Notes: generated from the letters alone by a model not told the origin. 64,000 bases of DNA from Prochlorococcus sp. AG-402-K21 (GCA_003216775.1 QCII01000008.1:1-64000); one strand, 5' to 3'. Shown: positions 46,237 through 57,997, counted from the first letter of the stretch. Made by a program: numbers and translations.

Positions 46237-46414
46237 AAACGAAATTCTTAATCAGATAAAAATTATGATCTGTGTAACTATACTGATAAAAACAACAAAT
46301 ACAGAAAAATAAAAATAATTTTATTTATTTATTCCGATCTCAAAACGTAACCATTTTTGTAAAATCACTACAAATTAAACTACAAATTGATAATCTTTTA
46401 TAAAAGAAATTTAA

Positions 46415-47530
<1,116 letters not shown>

Positions 47531-47640
47531 ATATTTAATATTTAATTTCAGTTTTTCTTACTAAGATACTTTTTGGTTTAGACACAATATGTAGCTAATC
47601 TTAGAAAAAAAGAGGATTTTAAAAAAAGAATACTAAAAAT

Positions 47641-49164
47641 ATGCCTTCAACTTTAAGTAATCCTCTGAGATTAGGCTTACGGCAGGAAAGAGTCATATCT
47701 CCACAATGCTTAGTGATATTTGGTGCTAGTGGAGACCTAACTCATAGAAAATTAATACCAGCCTTATTCGAACTCTATTTGCAAAGAAGAATTCCTAGTG
47801 AATTTGGAATAGTTGGCTGTGCGAGAAGACCTTGGACTGATAATGAGTTTAGAGAAAAGATGAAAGTAAAGCTATCCAATCAAATATCCGGTAAAGAAAG
47901 GGAGTGGGAACAATTTTCTAATTATCTTTTCTATGAACCAGTTGACTTACAACAACGTGATCATGTCGTAAGGCTTTCTAAAAGATTAAGCGAAATTGAT
48001 AAAATACAAGCTACTCATGGGAATAGAACATTTTATTTATCAGTATCTCCGAATTTCTATGCAAGTGGATGTAAAGCTCTTAAAGCAGCTGGCCTTTTAG
48101 ATAACCCTAAGAATAGTCGTTTAGTGATTGAAAAGCCTTTTGGACGAGATTATTCAAGTGCAAAAAAATTGAATAAGACTGTTCAAAGTTGTGCTGAAGA
48201 AAGTCAGATTTATAGGATTGATCATTATTTAGGTAAAGAGACAGTTCAAAATATTCTTGTTTTGAGGTTTGCTAACACTATTTTTGAACCAATCTGGAAT
48301 AGAAATTATATATCAAATGTTCAAATTACTTCATCTGAAACAGTGGGTGTTGAAGATAGAGCAGGTTATTATGAAAGCTCTGGTGCTTTAAGGGATATGC
48401 TTCAAAATCATATGACTCAAATGCTTGCTGTTACTGCAATGGAACCTCCTGGAAAGTTTGAACCAGAAGCGATAAGAAATGAAAAAGCTAAGGTTCTTCA
48501 AGCTTCAAAACTTGCTGACGAAAATGAACCGTGGAATTGTTGTATAAGAGGTCAATATGGTGAGGGAGGAAATATTTCAAATCGACTCAAGGGATATAGG
48601 CAGGAAGATGGTGTTAATTGTAATAGCACAACAGAAACTTATATTGCGACAAAAGTTTTCGTTGATAACTGGCGTTGGCAAGGAGTGCCTTTTTATTTGA
48701 GAACAGGGAAAAGACTACCAAAAAGGCTTGGAGAAATAGTCTTGACTTTTAAAGACGTTCCTGTTCATTTATTTGAATCAACAATAATAAATCCTGCCCC
48801 AAATCAACTTATCCTTAGAATTCAGCCAAATGAAGGTGCTACTTTCAAATTTGAGGTAAAATCTCCTGGTTCTGGAATGAAATCAAGACCTGTTGAGATG
48901 GAATTTTCTTATGATGAATCATTTGGAGAACCCTCAGATGAAGGCTATGTAAGATTATTAGCTGATGCAATGCTTTCTGACCCAACCTTATTTACTCGAA
49001 GTGATGAAGTAGAGGCAGCCTGGAAACTTTATACGCCATTAATAGAATTGATGGATAATTCTCCTTGGAAGTTACCTATTTATAATTATGAATCTATGAC
49101 GTGGGGACCTCCTCAGTCTGATCAATTACTTTCAAAAGATAGTATTTTCTGGCGTAGACCTTAA
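47641..49164 (+). CDS. zwf: Glucose-6-phosphate dehydrogenase
   Basis: A 507-residue enzyme starting the oxidative pentose phosphate pathway, the main source of NADPH in the dark. The NADP motif is IFGASGDLTHRKLIPALF (about 28-45). The substrate site is YRIDHYLGKETVQN with the catalytic His, and the EKPFGRDYSSAK block is also present. The cyanobacterial enzyme is redox-regulated with OpcA as partner; opcA starts 2 bases downstream. petH lies immediately upstream, so light and dark NADPH enzymes are side by side. Confidence 0.97.
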   Translation: MPSTLSNPLRLGLRQERVISPQCLVIFGASGDLTHRKLIPALFELYLQRRIPSEFGIVGCARRPWTDNEFREKMKVKLSNQISGKEREWEQFSNYLFYEPVDLQQRDHVVRLSKRLSEIDKIQATHGNRTFYLSVSPNFYASGCKALKAAGLLDNPKNSRLVIEKPFGRDYSSAKKLNKTVQSCAEESQIYRIDHYLGKETVQNILVLRFANTIFEPIWNRNYISNVQITSSETVGVEDRAGYYESSGALRDMLQNHMTQMLAVTAMEPPGKFEPEAIRNEKAKVLQASKLADENEPWNCCIRGQYGEGGNISNRLKGYRQEDGVNCNSTTETYIATKVFVDNWRWQGVPFYLRTGKRLPKRLGEIVLTFKDVPVHLFESTIINPAPNQLILRIQPNEGATFKFEVKSPGSGMKSRPVEMEFSYDESFGEPSDEGYVRLLADAMLSDPTLFTRSDEVEAAWKLYTPLIELMDNSPWKLPIYNYESMTWGPPQSDQLLSKDSIFWRRP

Positions 49165-49166
49165 AA

Positions 49167-50468
49167 ATGAAACCTCAACTAACACTCCAAACCCCATTAG
49201 AGTTACCTTATCAGGAAATTTCTAATTACCTTAATAAATTATGGATTTCAGAAGATAAAGATAATACTGGAGCTAATACTTTTACATTAATGGTCTGGCA
49301 GCCTGCTTGGCTAGAACAATGTTTGGTTCAAAAAGGATTAGTAAGTGGACCAATTACTGGGAGTTTAAGTCAAGAGATAATTGAAGTTGCTAAAAAATTT
49401 ATTTTAGATCAAGGACTTCCTATTACTACTTCCTTTAATAGTGAAGAATTATTGAATGTGTTGAAGAAAAATTTATCTAATAAAGACTTTGAAGACTTTA
49501 GAGGACAATTTTTTGAATCATCAATAAGTACATTGAATCCAAGAAGATTAATAACTCTAGCGCCAACTTTAAATAAAAATGCAGATATCAAAACTTTTGT
49601 ATCCGCTTACTGTCCATTAAGTGATACTCCAGATATGCAACCTATATGTGGGGATTTAGTTGTTATTAGGGGGGACTCAGACTCAATATACAATAAAGGA
49701 TTAAAAATAATTGATGAATTATCTATTGATGAATTACCTTCATGGTTGTGGTGGAATGGAAGCTTGGATGAATCGCCCGAAATCTTCGAATATTTTACTA
49801 ATTATGGTCTAAGGTTAATAATTGATACTGCTCTTGGATCGCCCAACAGATGTTTAAAAGTTTTAGATCAATTAAATAATTCAAATAAAGCTATTAATGA
49901 TTTGAATTGGGTCAGGTTAAAAAATTGGAGGGAATCATTAGCGATGATTTTTGATCCCCCATCGAGAAGGCCAATTTTAGATCATATTACTGATATTGAT
50001 ATTGATATAGCAGGAGATCATATGATTCAAGCTTTGTTTTTGATTTCATGGATTAGCGATAAACTTAGTTGGTCTTTTCTAAGAGTTGAAAGTGATACAG
50101 AATTAACAAAAATAGAGTTTGAAAGAATTAATGGTGAAATTATTTCTGCATCAATTAATCCCCTTTCTTTGGGAAATCCAAGTATTCATTTAGGACAAGT
50201 TATTGGATTGAGGTTGATTTCAAAAATTAGTGAGGTACAAAAAAATAACACTTGTGTAATACTTGGCTGTGAATCAGTCGAATGTATGAGACTTGAAGCA
50301 GGGGGAATGGCTAATATGGAATTAATAGAACAAGTAGTTCCAAATTCTTTTTCTACATCAGAGTATGATGTTAGTAAATTATTAGGAAGTAGTAGAGGTA
50401 ATACAAGTCCTCTTTTTCAAAATTCTATTAAAATAGCTCTTCAAATATTTAATGGTTTTAATAACTAA
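49167..50468 (+). CDS. opcA: OpcA, glucose-6-phosphate dehydrogenase assembly protein
   Basis: A 433-residue protein directly after zwf (2-base gap). Its N-terminal region NTGANTFTLMVWQPAWLEQ, the CPLSDTPDMQPICGDLVVIRGD block and LPSWLWWNGSLDESP match OpcA, an allosteric activator and assembly factor of cyanobacterial G6PDH that responds to redox state. Several Cys (ICGD, RCLKVL, CVILGC, ECMRLE) are present, which could serve redox sensing, as reported for the family. Full length. Confidence 0.95.
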   Translation: MKPQLTLQTPLELPYQEISNYLNKLWISEDKDNTGANTFTLMVWQPAWLEQCLVQKGLVSGPITGSLSQEIIEVAKKFILDQGLPITTSFNSEELLNVLKKNLSNKDFEDFRGQFFESSISTLNPRRLITLAPTLNKNADIKTFVSAYCPLSDTPDMQPICGDLVVIRGDSDSIYNKGLKIIDELSIDELPSWLWWNGSLDESPEIFEYFTNYGLRLIIDTALGSPNRCLKVLDQLNNSNKAINDLNWVRLKNWRESLAMIFDPPSRRPILDHITDIDIDIAGDHMIQALFLISWISDKLSWSFLRVESDTELTKIEFERINGEIISASINPLSLGNPSIHLGQVIGLRLISKISEVQKNNTCVILGCESVECMRLEAGGMANMELIEQVVPNSFSTSEYDVSKLLGSSRGNTSPLFQNSIKIALQIFNGFNN

Positions 50469-50471
50469 TAA

Positions 50472-51863
50472 ATGCCTTGTGTAATATCTTCTCCTTCAAC
50501 TGATAGTGGGAAAACTACATTATCGCTTTTGATATCTTGTTGGGCGTTCTCAAAAGGTATAAAAATACAAACTTTCAAGGTCGGCCCAGATTATCTTGAT
50601 CAACAACAACTTAGTTCAATTGGCCAACCTATTTGTAGGAATTTAGATATTTTTTTAAGTGGTGAAGAATGGGTTCAAGAAAGTTTTTTTAAACATTCTT
50701 TGAAATATGAATTCTCATTAATTGAAGGAGCAATGGGTCTGTTTGATGGATTAGGGTCAACAACCTATTCCAGCACTGCAAATGTCTCTAAACTTCTCAA
50801 AGTTCCAATAATTTTTATTGTTAATGCGAGAGGTCAAGTAGCTTCTCTTTTGGCGACTGTTCGAGGTTTTAGAGATTTCGATAGTGAGTTGTCAATACCA
50901 GGGATTATATTTAATAACGTTAATTCAGATAGACATAAAAAATTAATCAAAGAAGTGTTTAAAAATGAAGACATCGAAATCCTAGGTTTTTTACCATCTG
51001 ATTCAAAAATAACTTTAAACAAAGCTAATTTAGGTTTGATATCTCCATTGGATAATGGTAAAGAAATTGATGTTGAATATTTTGCAAATTTCGCTGAAAG
51101 AAATCTTGATGTATTTTCTCTTATTAAATTTCTAAAATCTCCTCAAAAGAAAATATTTAATTCTGTAAGTTTTGAAGATTTTAAAATAGATAAAAATAAA
51201 CCTATCGCAATTGCAGAAGATAAAATATTTCATTTTCAATACCCTGAAACTAAGGAGTTTTTGGGTGAAATAGGAATACCTTTGATTCCTTGGAGTATTT
51301 ATGATAATGAAGAAATACCAAATGAGGCTTCTTCTTTAATAATTCCTGGAGGGTTTCCTGAAAAATATGCAGAACATATAAGTAACTCAAAAAAAAGTTT
51401 AAATTCTTTAAGGAAATTCCGTAAAAATGGATTTATATACGCAGAGTGCGGAGGGATGATGATTTTAGGAGACTTTATAAAAGATGAAAATGGTGATAAT
51501 TATAAAATGAGTGGGATCTTACCTTTTAGATCGAAAAAAAGTAAACTTTCAGTAGGTTATAGATTCATTAAGGGTTTAAAAGATGCTCCTATTATTAAAC
51601 AAAATCAATTAATAAGAGGTCATGAATTTCACTATTGGGAAATCGAAAATAATTTATCTGAACTTGATTTAAGAAAAGCTAAGCTTCAGAACAAACTTTC
51701 TTCCCCATGGAAAATTAAATCTTGGAAAACTGAATATAAAAATGAAGGCTTTTTTGATGAAAAATTACATGCAAGTTGGATTCACTTACATTTGCCAAGT
51801 TCTCCAGAAGTTGCAAAAAACTTTATAGATGCCACCCAAATTATTTTTTTAAAGAATTCTTAA
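50472..51863 (+). CDS. cobB: Cobyrinate a,c-diamide synthase
   Basis: A 463-residue CbiA/CobB-type amidotransferase. The N-terminal dethiobiotin-synthetase-like ATPase has SSPSTDSGKTTLSLLI (residues about 6-21) and TFKVGPDYLDQ. The C-terminal GATase domain has the nucleophile Cys in YAECGGMMILG, with SLIIPGGFPEKYAEH and, near the end, HASWIHLHLPSSP with the catalytic His. It amidates the a and c side-chains of cobyrinic acid in vitamin B12 (or pseudocobalamin) synthesis. It starts 3 bases after opcA and overlaps the convergent DUF212 gene by four bases. Confidence 0.94.
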   Translation: MPCVISSPSTDSGKTTLSLLISCWAFSKGIKIQTFKVGPDYLDQQQLSSIGQPICRNLDIFLSGEEWVQESFFKHSLKYEFSLIEGAMGLFDGLGSTTYSSTANVSKLLKVPIIFIVNARGQVASLLATVRGFRDFDSELSIPGIIFNNVNSDRHKKLIKEVFKNEDIEILGFLPSDSKITLNKANLGLISPLDNGKEIDVEYFANFAERNLDVFSLIKFLKSPQKKIFNSVSFEDFKIDKNKPIAIAEDKIFHFQYPETKEFLGEIGIPLIPWSIYDNEEIPNEASSLIIPGGFPEKYAEHISNSKKSLNSLRKFRKNGFIYAECGGMMILGDFIKDENGDNYKMSGILPFRSKKSKLSVGYRFIKGLKDAPIIKQNQLIRGHEFHYWEIENNLSELDLRKAKLQNKLSSPWKIKSWKTEYKNEGFFDEKLHASWIHLHLPSSPEVAKNFIDATQIIFLKNS

Positions 51864-52339
51864 TTTATTATCAAATTGAATATTTTGAGAGGAGAACCTA
51901 AAAAAAACATTCCTGGCAAAGTAATCAATGGTCCTAAAAGACTCCCCACTATGACCTCGATTTTTGTGTGGCCTAGGGTTTCTTTTAAAAGTAATTCAGA
52001 TTGAGGGTTTATTTTTTTTGATAGTTTATTGATTTCTGCAGCTTGAATTCCAGCTGACTTTCTTACACCGCTAGCGTCATACATAACTATTAGTGCGACA
52101 GCAACTGATAGTGCGAATATTGAGCTATCAAATCCCAATTCATAACCTATACCAGATGTAGCACCAGTTATTAAGGCGGAATGACTCGAAGGCATTCCAC
52201 CTGTCTCGAACATAATTCCAAATCTTATCTCTCCAGTTGAGAAGAAATTGAATACGATTTTAAAAAATTGAGCTAATAAACAGGATAATAAGCTCCAAAA
52301 AAGAACTGAATTATTAAAAAAGGAAAAAAATTCAGGCAT
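51860..52339 (-). CDS. DUF212 (divergent PAP2) membrane protein
   Basis: A 159-residue integral membrane protein of the DUF212/YuiD family, related to PAP2 phosphatases. Diagnostic segments are FETGGMPSSHSALITGAT, with the phosphatase-like PSSHSA, then VMYDASGVRKSAGIQA and LKETLGHTKIEVIVGSLLG with a His. In PAP2 enzymes such His residues form the active site. The gene follows crtE on the minus strand after a 13-base gap, so action on a prenyl diphosphate is an attractive but unproven idea. It ends overlapping the cobB stop. Confidence 0.88.
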   Translation of the reverse strand: MPEFFSFFNNSVLFWSLLSCLLAQFFKIVFNFFSTGEIRFGIMFETGGMPSSHSALITGATSGIGYELGFDSSIFALSVAVALIVMYDASGVRKSAGIQAAEINKLSKKINPQSELLLKETLGHTKIEVIVGSLLGPLITLPGMFFLGSPLKIFNLIIN

Positions 52340-52352
52340 AAAGTTAAACTAT

Positions 52353-53255
52353 CTACCGGTCTCTATTTGTAATAAAGTCTGCTAGGGATAATAGATACTT
52401 TGCATCTGAACCCCAGGGTTCAATCGCTTTTTTTGCTTTTTCAACTAAATCAAAAGCTCTTTTCTTTGACTCTTCCATGCCAAGTAATTTAGGGTATGTA
52501 GTTTTGTCAGCTAGAAGATCTTTACCTGCGGTTTTTCCAAGTGTTTCACTGCTAGAAGTTAAATCGAGGATGTCATCTATGATTTGAAAAGCCAAACCAA
52601 TTCCCTCAGCATATATTGTTAGAGCTTCTAGTAGCTTATTGTTGGCTCCTGCAATCATCGCGCCCGTTCTAACGCAAGCTTTTAATAAAGCTCCAGTTTT
52701 ATGAAGATGAATATACTCTAGGGTTTCAAGGTTAACTTCTTTGCCCTCGCATTCTAAATCTACAACTTGCCCCCCCACGAGGCCAGGTGCTCCTGCGACT
52801 AAGGAAAGTTCACCAATTACATTTAGTAATCTAGTTGAGTCAACTCCTGGACTCCTTAAAGAGACCATCTCAAAGGCTCTAGTTAATAATGCATCGCCAG
52901 CAAGAATAGCAATTGCATCCCCATATACTTTGTGATTTGTTGGTCTCCCTCTCCTCAAGTCATCATTATCCATAGCGGGCAAATCATCATGAATTAAGGA
53001 CATTGTATGAATCATTTCTATTGCTACTGCAGTAGGAACAGCTACTGAAGGATCTCCTCCAGCTAGTGAACAAGATGCTAAACATAAAATTGGACGTATT
53101 CTTTTCCCCCCGGCCAAAAGAGAATATCTCATTGACTCTCTTAGTATTTCTGGTTTTTCTGGCCCTAAAGAATAATTAAGGGCTTCTTCTACAATCTTTT
53201 TTGTGTTTTTAAGATATTTTTCAAAATCAGAAATACTATCTAAAACTTCAGTCAT
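52353..53255 (-). CDS. crtE: Geranylgeranyl diphosphate synthase
   Basis: A 300-residue trans-prenyltransferase. The first aspartate-rich motif is [20 protein letters not shown] (D-D-x4-D) and the second is [28 protein letters not shown] and the GGQVVDLE segment are also family-typical. It makes C20 diphosphate for carotenoids, phytol of chlorophyll, and quinones. Minus-strand order is folD, crtE, DUF212 with small gaps, suggesting one transcript. A run of seven C lies near 52770. Confidence 0.95.
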   Translation of the reverse strand: MTEVLDSISDFEKYLKNTKKIVEEALNYSLGPEKPEILRESMRYSLLAGGKRIRPILCLASCSLAGGDPSVAVPTAVAIEMIHTMSLIHDDLPAMDNDDLRRGRPTNHKVYGDAIAILAGDALLTRAFEMVSLRSPGVDSTRLLNVIGELSLVAGAPGLVGGQVVDLECEGKEVNLETLEYIHLHKTGALLKACVRTGAMIAGANNKLLEALTIYAEGIGLAFQIIDDILDLTSSSETLGKTAGKDLLADKTTYPKLLGMEESKKRAFDLVEKAKKAIEPWGSDAKYLLSLADFITNRDR

Positions 53256-53295
53256 TTTATTCCTTTAATAATGATAAATTTTTTCATCCTGGAGT

Positions 53296-54192
53296 TTATG
53301 GCACAAGTTCATTTAGTGTTGATGATAAACCAAATTGTTTTTGCCAGCTAAAAACAGTATTTACAAGTAACATTGTCACTGTCATCGGTCCAACACCTCC
53401 TGGAACAGGCGTATAAGCAAATACTTTAGGAATGACATCTTCTAATAATACATCCCCACATAATCTGGTTTTATTTTTATCAGAACTTTTTAATCTATGT
53501 ATCCCAACATCAATTACAACTGCTCCCTCTTTCACAAAACTTGAATCTATAAGATTAGGTTTCCCTGCTGCAGCAATTAGAATATCAGCTTCTTTACAGA
53601 CTTTATTTAAATTTATTGTTTTTGAATGAGTCATCGTTACGGTCCCATTTAGATTTAACAACATAAGCGATAGGGGTTTCCCAACTAGTAAACTTCTTCC
53701 GATAACAACAATTTTCTTTCCTTCAATTGCAATATTTTGGGATCTTAATAAATTAATAATTCCTGCTGGGGTGCAAGATCTCATCGCAGGCTCATTTTTT
53801 ACTAATTTGCCGATGTTTTTCTCATTTAATCCATCTACGTCTTTGCTTGGATTGATATGACTTATTAATCTTTGCTCATCAAACTTTTTTGAGATGGGTA
53901 GTTGAAGCAACATTCCATCGATATCTTCGTCAAAGTTAAGTTTTTTTATTAATTGTTCAACTTCTTTTTGCTCTACATTATCTTTTAGATGAAAGATAAA
54001 GCTTTTTATCCCAACCCTAGTACACGCTTTTTCCTTATTCTTAACATAAACACCACTTGCAGGGTCTTCACCTATTCTTATTACAGCTAAACCTGGAGCT
54101 CTTTTGGCAATTTTTTCATTACTAGAAATATAGTTATTTAATTTTTCTTCAATTTCAAGAGATAATTTTTTACCGTCTAATTTTAATGACAT
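53296..54192 (-). CDS. folD: FolD, methylene-tetrahydrofolate dehydrogenase/cyclohydrolase
   Basis: A 298-residue bifunctional folate enzyme. The catalytic Lys is in [15 protein letters not shown] (Y-x3-K). [21 protein letters not shown], the NADP-binding [19 protein letters not shown] and [19 protein letters not shown] are all clear. It interconverts methylene- and formyl-tetrahydrofolate, supplying one-carbon units, including the methylene form TrmFO uses. First gene of the folD-crtE-DUF212 run; divergent from the PgpH-like gene. Confidence 0.96.
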   Translation of the reverse strand: MSLKLDGKKLSLEIEEKLNNYISSNEKIAKRAPGLAVIRIGEDPASGVYVKNKEKACTRVGIKSFIFHLKDNVEQKEVEQLIKKLNFDEDIDGMLLQLPISKKFDEQRLISHINPSKDVDGLNEKNIGKLVKNEPAMRSCTPAGIINLLRSQNIAIEGKKIVVIGRSLLVGKPLSLMLLNLNGTVTMTHSKTINLNKVCKEADILIAAAGKPNLIDSSFVKEGAVVIDVGIHRLKSSDKNKTRLCGDVLLEDVIPKVFAYTPVPGGVGPMTVTMLLVNTVFSWQKQFGLSSTLNELVP

Positions 54193-54266
54193 TTAGAAAA
54201 ACATCTCCTTTTTACATCTAGCATGCCTATAATCTTAAATTATTCAAATAGATTTACCTATATTCT

Positions 54267-55739
54267 GTGCAAAACATTACAACAACCTCAAAAAAGTTGC
54301 TTTACTTATGGAGGCGAAGTCAAGTTCCTATAAAACAACCAATTATGATTTCAAAAATTGATAATCTAATAATTTTTCTAATATGCATTTTAATTTCAAT
54401 AATTTCTTCTTATAAGTTACTTCTTGTGTCACCTCTAAATTTCCAAGATATTTTTTCGTGGCTTTTGACTTTCGCTGAAGCACTTATTAGTTCTTGGATT
54501 TTGATATTTGTTGCTAAAAAAGAGAATCCTTCAATTACTTCAAGACAAATTATTTTGATTATTACTCTTCTTTTTGCAGTGCAGTCTACTAAATTAGCCT
54601 TAGCTTCAACCATAAGTCCATTATCAATGCTAATTCCACCAGCGTTAATAATTTCTCAAGGTATGGGCAGTATAACGGCTTTGGCTTGGGTATCAATAGC
54701 AAGTATTAGTTGGCCTGATCCGTCAATTGCTATCGATAACAATTTATTTCTTATTTCATTAGTTTGTGCTTCAGTAGTATCTGTACTTGGAGGAAGAATA
54801 AGAAGTAGGGCTCAGTTGCTCCAATTATCATTTTTTATTCCCATTGGAGCCTTTTTAAGTCAATGTATTTTGATAGGTAAAGATAAAATATCCTTAATTG
54901 ACAAGCAAGAATTTGTTTTTGCTAATGGCAAAATATTTTCAGATTCCTTGGTATTGGCAATAGTAATGCTCTTCACTATTTTATTTATTCCTATTTTTGA
55001 ATCTATATTTGGACTATTAACTAAAGCAAGATTACTCGAATTGGCGGATAAAGAGAAGCCTCTCATTAGAAGATTGTCTATTGAAGCGCCTGGTACTTTT
55101 GAACATACTTTACTTATTTGTGGTTTAGCAGAGGAAGCAACAAGAATGATTGGAGGGGATATTGATTTAATTAAAACTGGAGCTTTGTATCATGATGTTG
55201 GTAAATTACATGCCCCTAATTGGTTTATTGAAAATCAGGATGGATCAAAGAACCCACATGATGAAATAGATGATCCTATCCGGAGTGCAGAGGTATTACA
55301 GGCTCATGTTGATGAAGGATTAAAGTATGCAAGAAAAAATAGACTACCTAAACCAATAGCTGATTTTATCCCAGAGCATCAAGGAACCTTAAAAATGGGA
55401 TATTTTTTTCATAAAGCTAAAGAAAAGAATCTTAAGATTAATGAAAATGATTTTAGATACAAAGGCCCAGTGCCTCAATCAAAAGAAACAGCGATTTTAA
55501 TGCTTGCAGATGGATGTGAAGCAGCGCTAAGAGCTATGAATATAAATGCCTCTGATAAAGAAGCTTTGGAAACAATATCTAATATCATTTACTCACGACA
55601 GAAGGATGGCCAACTAAATGATAGTAATTTATCGATGGGAGAAATTTTTCTTATTAAAAGAGCATTCTTGAATGTATGGAAAAGAATTAGACATAGAAGA
55701 ATTCAGTATCCAACAAGCAAGAATAATACCTTTTCTTAA
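54267..55739 (+). CDS. PgpH-like membrane HD phosphodiesterase (probable c-di-AMP hydrolase)
   Basis: A 490-residue protein with GTG start. The N-terminal half has about seven hydrophobic helices (residues 30-255). The HD domain follows the PgpH pattern: LTKARLLELADKEKPLIRRL, EAPGTFEHTLLICGLAEEA, ALYHDVGKLHAPNWFIENQ (HD pair), NPHDEIDD, IADFIPEHQGTLKMGYFF, DFRYKGPVPQSKETAILML. In PgpH this domain degrades c-di-AMP. The large extracytoplasmic HDED domain between helices 1 and 2 in classical PgpH is absent. CdaA at 28314 could make its substrate. Divergent from folD. Confidence 0.9.
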   Translation: MQNITTTSKKLLYLWRRSQVPIKQPIMISKIDNLIIFLICILISIISSYKLLLVSPLNFQDIFSWLLTFAEALISSWILIFVAKKENPSITSRQIILIITLLFAVQSTKLALASTISPLSMLIPPALIISQGMGSITALAWVSIASISWPDPSIAIDNNLFLISLVCASVVSVLGGRIRSRAQLLQLSFFIPIGAFLSQCILIGKDKISLIDKQEFVFANGKIFSDSLVLAIVMLFTILFIPIFESIFGLLTKARLLELADKEKPLIRRLSIEAPGTFEHTLLICGLAEEATRMIGGDIDLIKTGALYHDVGKLHAPNWFIENQDGSKNPHDEIDDPIRSAEVLQAHVDEGLKYARKNRLPKPIADFIPEHQGTLKMGYFFHKAKEKNLKINENDFRYKGPVPQSKETAILMLADGCEAALRAMNINASDKEALETISNIIYSRQKDGQLNDSNLSMGEIFLIKRAFLNVWKRIRHRRIQYPTSKNNTFS

Positions 55740-55755
55740 GTTTCTTTGAGATAAT

Positions 55756-56148
55756 CTATAATCTAATACTTCTTCGATGTTTTGGATTACACCAATATAA
55801 AAGAGCTACGGTACTTAATAATGTTGTCAAAAGAGTAATACCACCAATTCCAAAAATGTCCTGAATAGTTATAAGTCTTACTACTGAATAAGGACCCATG
55901 CCAGTAATCACCATTGATAGGGATACTAGAGTTAAGGTTACTCCCCATTTTCTTTCTGCTAAAAGAGCTGCTGACGAAACTATTCCAACTATCGCAGCAG
56001 GCCAACCAAGGCTTATGGCAAGTGTTATATTTGCAACTTTTAGAGGAGGGCCAAAGCTTATTATTAATGCGATTATTGGAAGAGCAGTTATATTGCTGAT
56101 TAACCCAACCCATGAAAGTGCCCAATATCCAAGTACCCTTTCTCTCAT
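55756..56148 (-). CDS. Small multi-helix membrane protein, function unknown
   Basis: A 130-residue protein with four hydrophobic helices. The start MRERVLGYWALSWVGLISNI and then LPIIALIISFG, WPAAIVGIVSSAALLA, LTLVSLSMVITGMGP and TLLTTLLSTVALLY mark the spans. The short C-terminus is basic (CNPKHRRSIRL). No catalytic motif is visible. It converges on the PgpH-like gene with a 16-base gap and lies after leuA on the same strand. An overlapping frame in another phase is very Ser/Trp/Asn-rich and is a shadow. Fold and function unknown. Confidence 0.75.
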   Translation of the reverse strand: MRERVLGYWALSWVGLISNITALPIIALIISFGPPLKVANITLAISLGWPAAIVGIVSSAALLAERKWGVTLTLVSLSMVITGMGPYSVVRLITIQDIFGIGGITLLTTLLSTVALLYWCNPKHRRSIRL

Positions 56149-56229
56149 TATTTACTGCTATAACTATTAAATTAATCTACAGTATTAAGAGACTATTTTT
56201 AAGGCTCCTTAATAATCCTAAGAAATAAT

Positions 56230-57870
56230 TTAATTTGTAGGATTTGATAGAAATGTTTTCTCATGATTTTCAAAATTATCTAATTGTGGGTGAATTGAAT
56301 CTTTTTTCTTGGAATATAAAAGCCTATTTAATGCGTTAACGTAAGCATTCGCAGCTGCAACAACAACATCCGTATCAGCAGAATGACCAGAATATATCTT
56401 ATTATCCCTTCTTATTCTTATTGTGACTTCTCCCAAAGCATCAATACCTTCTGTTACCGACTTAACAGAAAATTCAATTAGTTCATTAGGAACTTTAGCT
56501 AATTTATTTAAAGCCTCGCATACAGCGTCAACAGGCCCAGTCCCTATCGCAACGGCAGTATCCTCTGTATTGTCTTCGGTATTTAGAAGAGTGATCGTAG
56601 CTGTAGGTTTAGATGCGTTACCGCAACTTACTTGCACGAGGCTTAATTGAAATTTAGCTTCTGGGAGTTGTACTTGTTCACTCACAATTGCTTCTAAGTC
56701 TCTATCAGTAATTTCTCTTTTCCGATCAGCTAGATCCTTAAAACGAGTAAAAGCATCATTTAAGTCTTCTCTGCTTAAGTCATATCCCATTTCTTCTAAT
56801 CTTGCTCTTACAGCACTTCTCCCACTAAGTTTTCCCAAAGATATTTTGTTATCACTCAAGCCAACAGTTTTTGCATCGATAATTTCGTAAGTTAGTCTAT
56901 TTTTTAAGACCCCATCTTGATGAATACCTGATTCGTGGGCAAAAGCGTTAGCTCCTACAATTGCTTTATTAGGTTGAATAGTCATTCCAGTTAGGTTTGA
57001 AACGAGCCTAGATGTTTTTGTTATCTCTTCTGTCCTTATTGCTGTGAGAGGAGTTGGTGAATCTGGATTCCTTTTGAAAAAACTATTAAAAAAGCTTTTC
57101 CTTACATGAAGTGCCATTACTAATTCTTCTAGAGACGCATTTCCTGCTCTCTCTCCAATTCCATTAATCGTACATTCTAGTTGTCTTGCTCCATGTTTTA
57201 ATGCTTCTAGAAAATTTGCAACTGCTAAACCTAAATCATTATGACCATGAACTGAAATTACTGCTTCATCAATATTTGAAACATTTTTATTTATATCGGC
57301 AATTAATTTGCCAAATTCACTGGGGGTGGTAAATCCAACAGTATCAGGAATATTTATCGTTGTCGCTCCCGCAGAGATTGCAAGTTGAATAACTTCGTAT
57401 AAAAAGTCAGGATCACTCCTTGAGGCATCTTCACAAGAAAACTCAATATCATCTACCAATGATTTTGCGTAATTAACCATTTCTGGAACTATGTGAAGAA
57501 CATCTTTTCTGGATTTTTTAAGTTTATGCTTAAGATGAATATCGCTTGTAGCAATAAAAGTATGTATTCTTTTTTTAGGAGCTGGACTTACTGCTTCGTA
57601 ACATGCTTTTATATCGCCTTTAGAGGCTCTAGCTAGACCGCAGATTATAGGACCATTTTCTTTCCCTATTGCATTGGCAATTTTATTAACAGCTTTAAAA
57701 TCTCCTTGACTTGCAAAAGGGAATCCAGCTTCAATAACATCTACACCTAATCTTGCTAATTGATTGGCAATAGCAAGTTTTTCTTCAAGATTCAAGCTGG
57801 CACCAGGAGATTGCTCTCCATCTCGAAGAGTTGTATCAAAGATCAAAATTCTTCCAGGGTCTTTGGACAT
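56230..57870 (-). CDS. leuA: 2-isopropylmalate synthase LeuA
   Basis: A 546-residue enzyme starting leucine synthesis by condensing acetyl-CoA with 2-oxoisovalerate. The catalytic start is [18 protein letters not shown] (about 8-25). The metal-binding [14 protein letters not shown] and [12 protein letters not shown] (GIHQDG) are present, as is the C-terminal regulatory domain (about 400-520) with SYGAxx-like fold region [17 protein letters not shown]. Full length, so leucine feedback is likely. Start is ATG. The 227-base gap to the GH57 gene is divergent promoter DNA with an A/T palindrome at 57998-58016. Confidence 0.95.
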   Translation of the reverse strand: MSKDPGRILIFDTTLRDGEQSPGASLNLEEKLAIANQLARLGVDVIEAGFPFASQGDFKAVNKIANAIGKENGPIICGLARASKGDIKACYEAVSPAPKKRIHTFIATSDIHLKHKLKKSRKDVLHIVPEMVNYAKSLVDDIEFSCEDASRSDPDFLYEVIQLAISAGATTINIPDTVGFTTPSEFGKLIADINKNVSNIDEAVISVHGHNDLGLAVANFLEALKHGARQLECTINGIGERAGNASLEELVMALHVRKSFFNSFFKRNPDSPTPLTAIRTEEITKTSRLVSNLTGMTIQPNKAIVGANAFAHESGIHQDGVLKNRLTYEIIDAKTVGLSDNKISLGKLSGRSAVRARLEEMGYDLSREDLNDAFTRFKDLADRKREITDRDLEAIVSEQVQLPEAKFQLSLVQVSCGNASKPTATITLLNTEDNTEDTAVAIGTGPVDAVCEALNKLAKVPNELIEFSVKSVTEGIDALGEVTIRIRRDNKIYSGHSADTDVVVAAANAYVNALNRLLYSKKKDSIHPQLDNFENHEKTFLSNPTN

Positions 57871-57997
57871 TAGAAGGAACTACTTAAACTTATTTTAAGC
57901 TAATTAAAAAAAATTGACTAGATGTTGTTCAATAAAAACTTGCCGTAGGCTTACTTACTTAACAATATTGGTTAAATTTCTGAAAAAAAAAATAAAT

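Noticed and set aside
46341-46370. Second RpaB-like site upstream of petH
   Set aside because: One half-site is imperfect (GTTACG), the step is 12 bases, and it lies on the strand opposite to the gene. Too weak to list.
55787-56125. 112-codon minus-strand frame rich in Trp, Ser and Asn
   Set aside because: It overlaps the four-helix membrane protein in another phase; the composition is that of an out-of-frame shadow.
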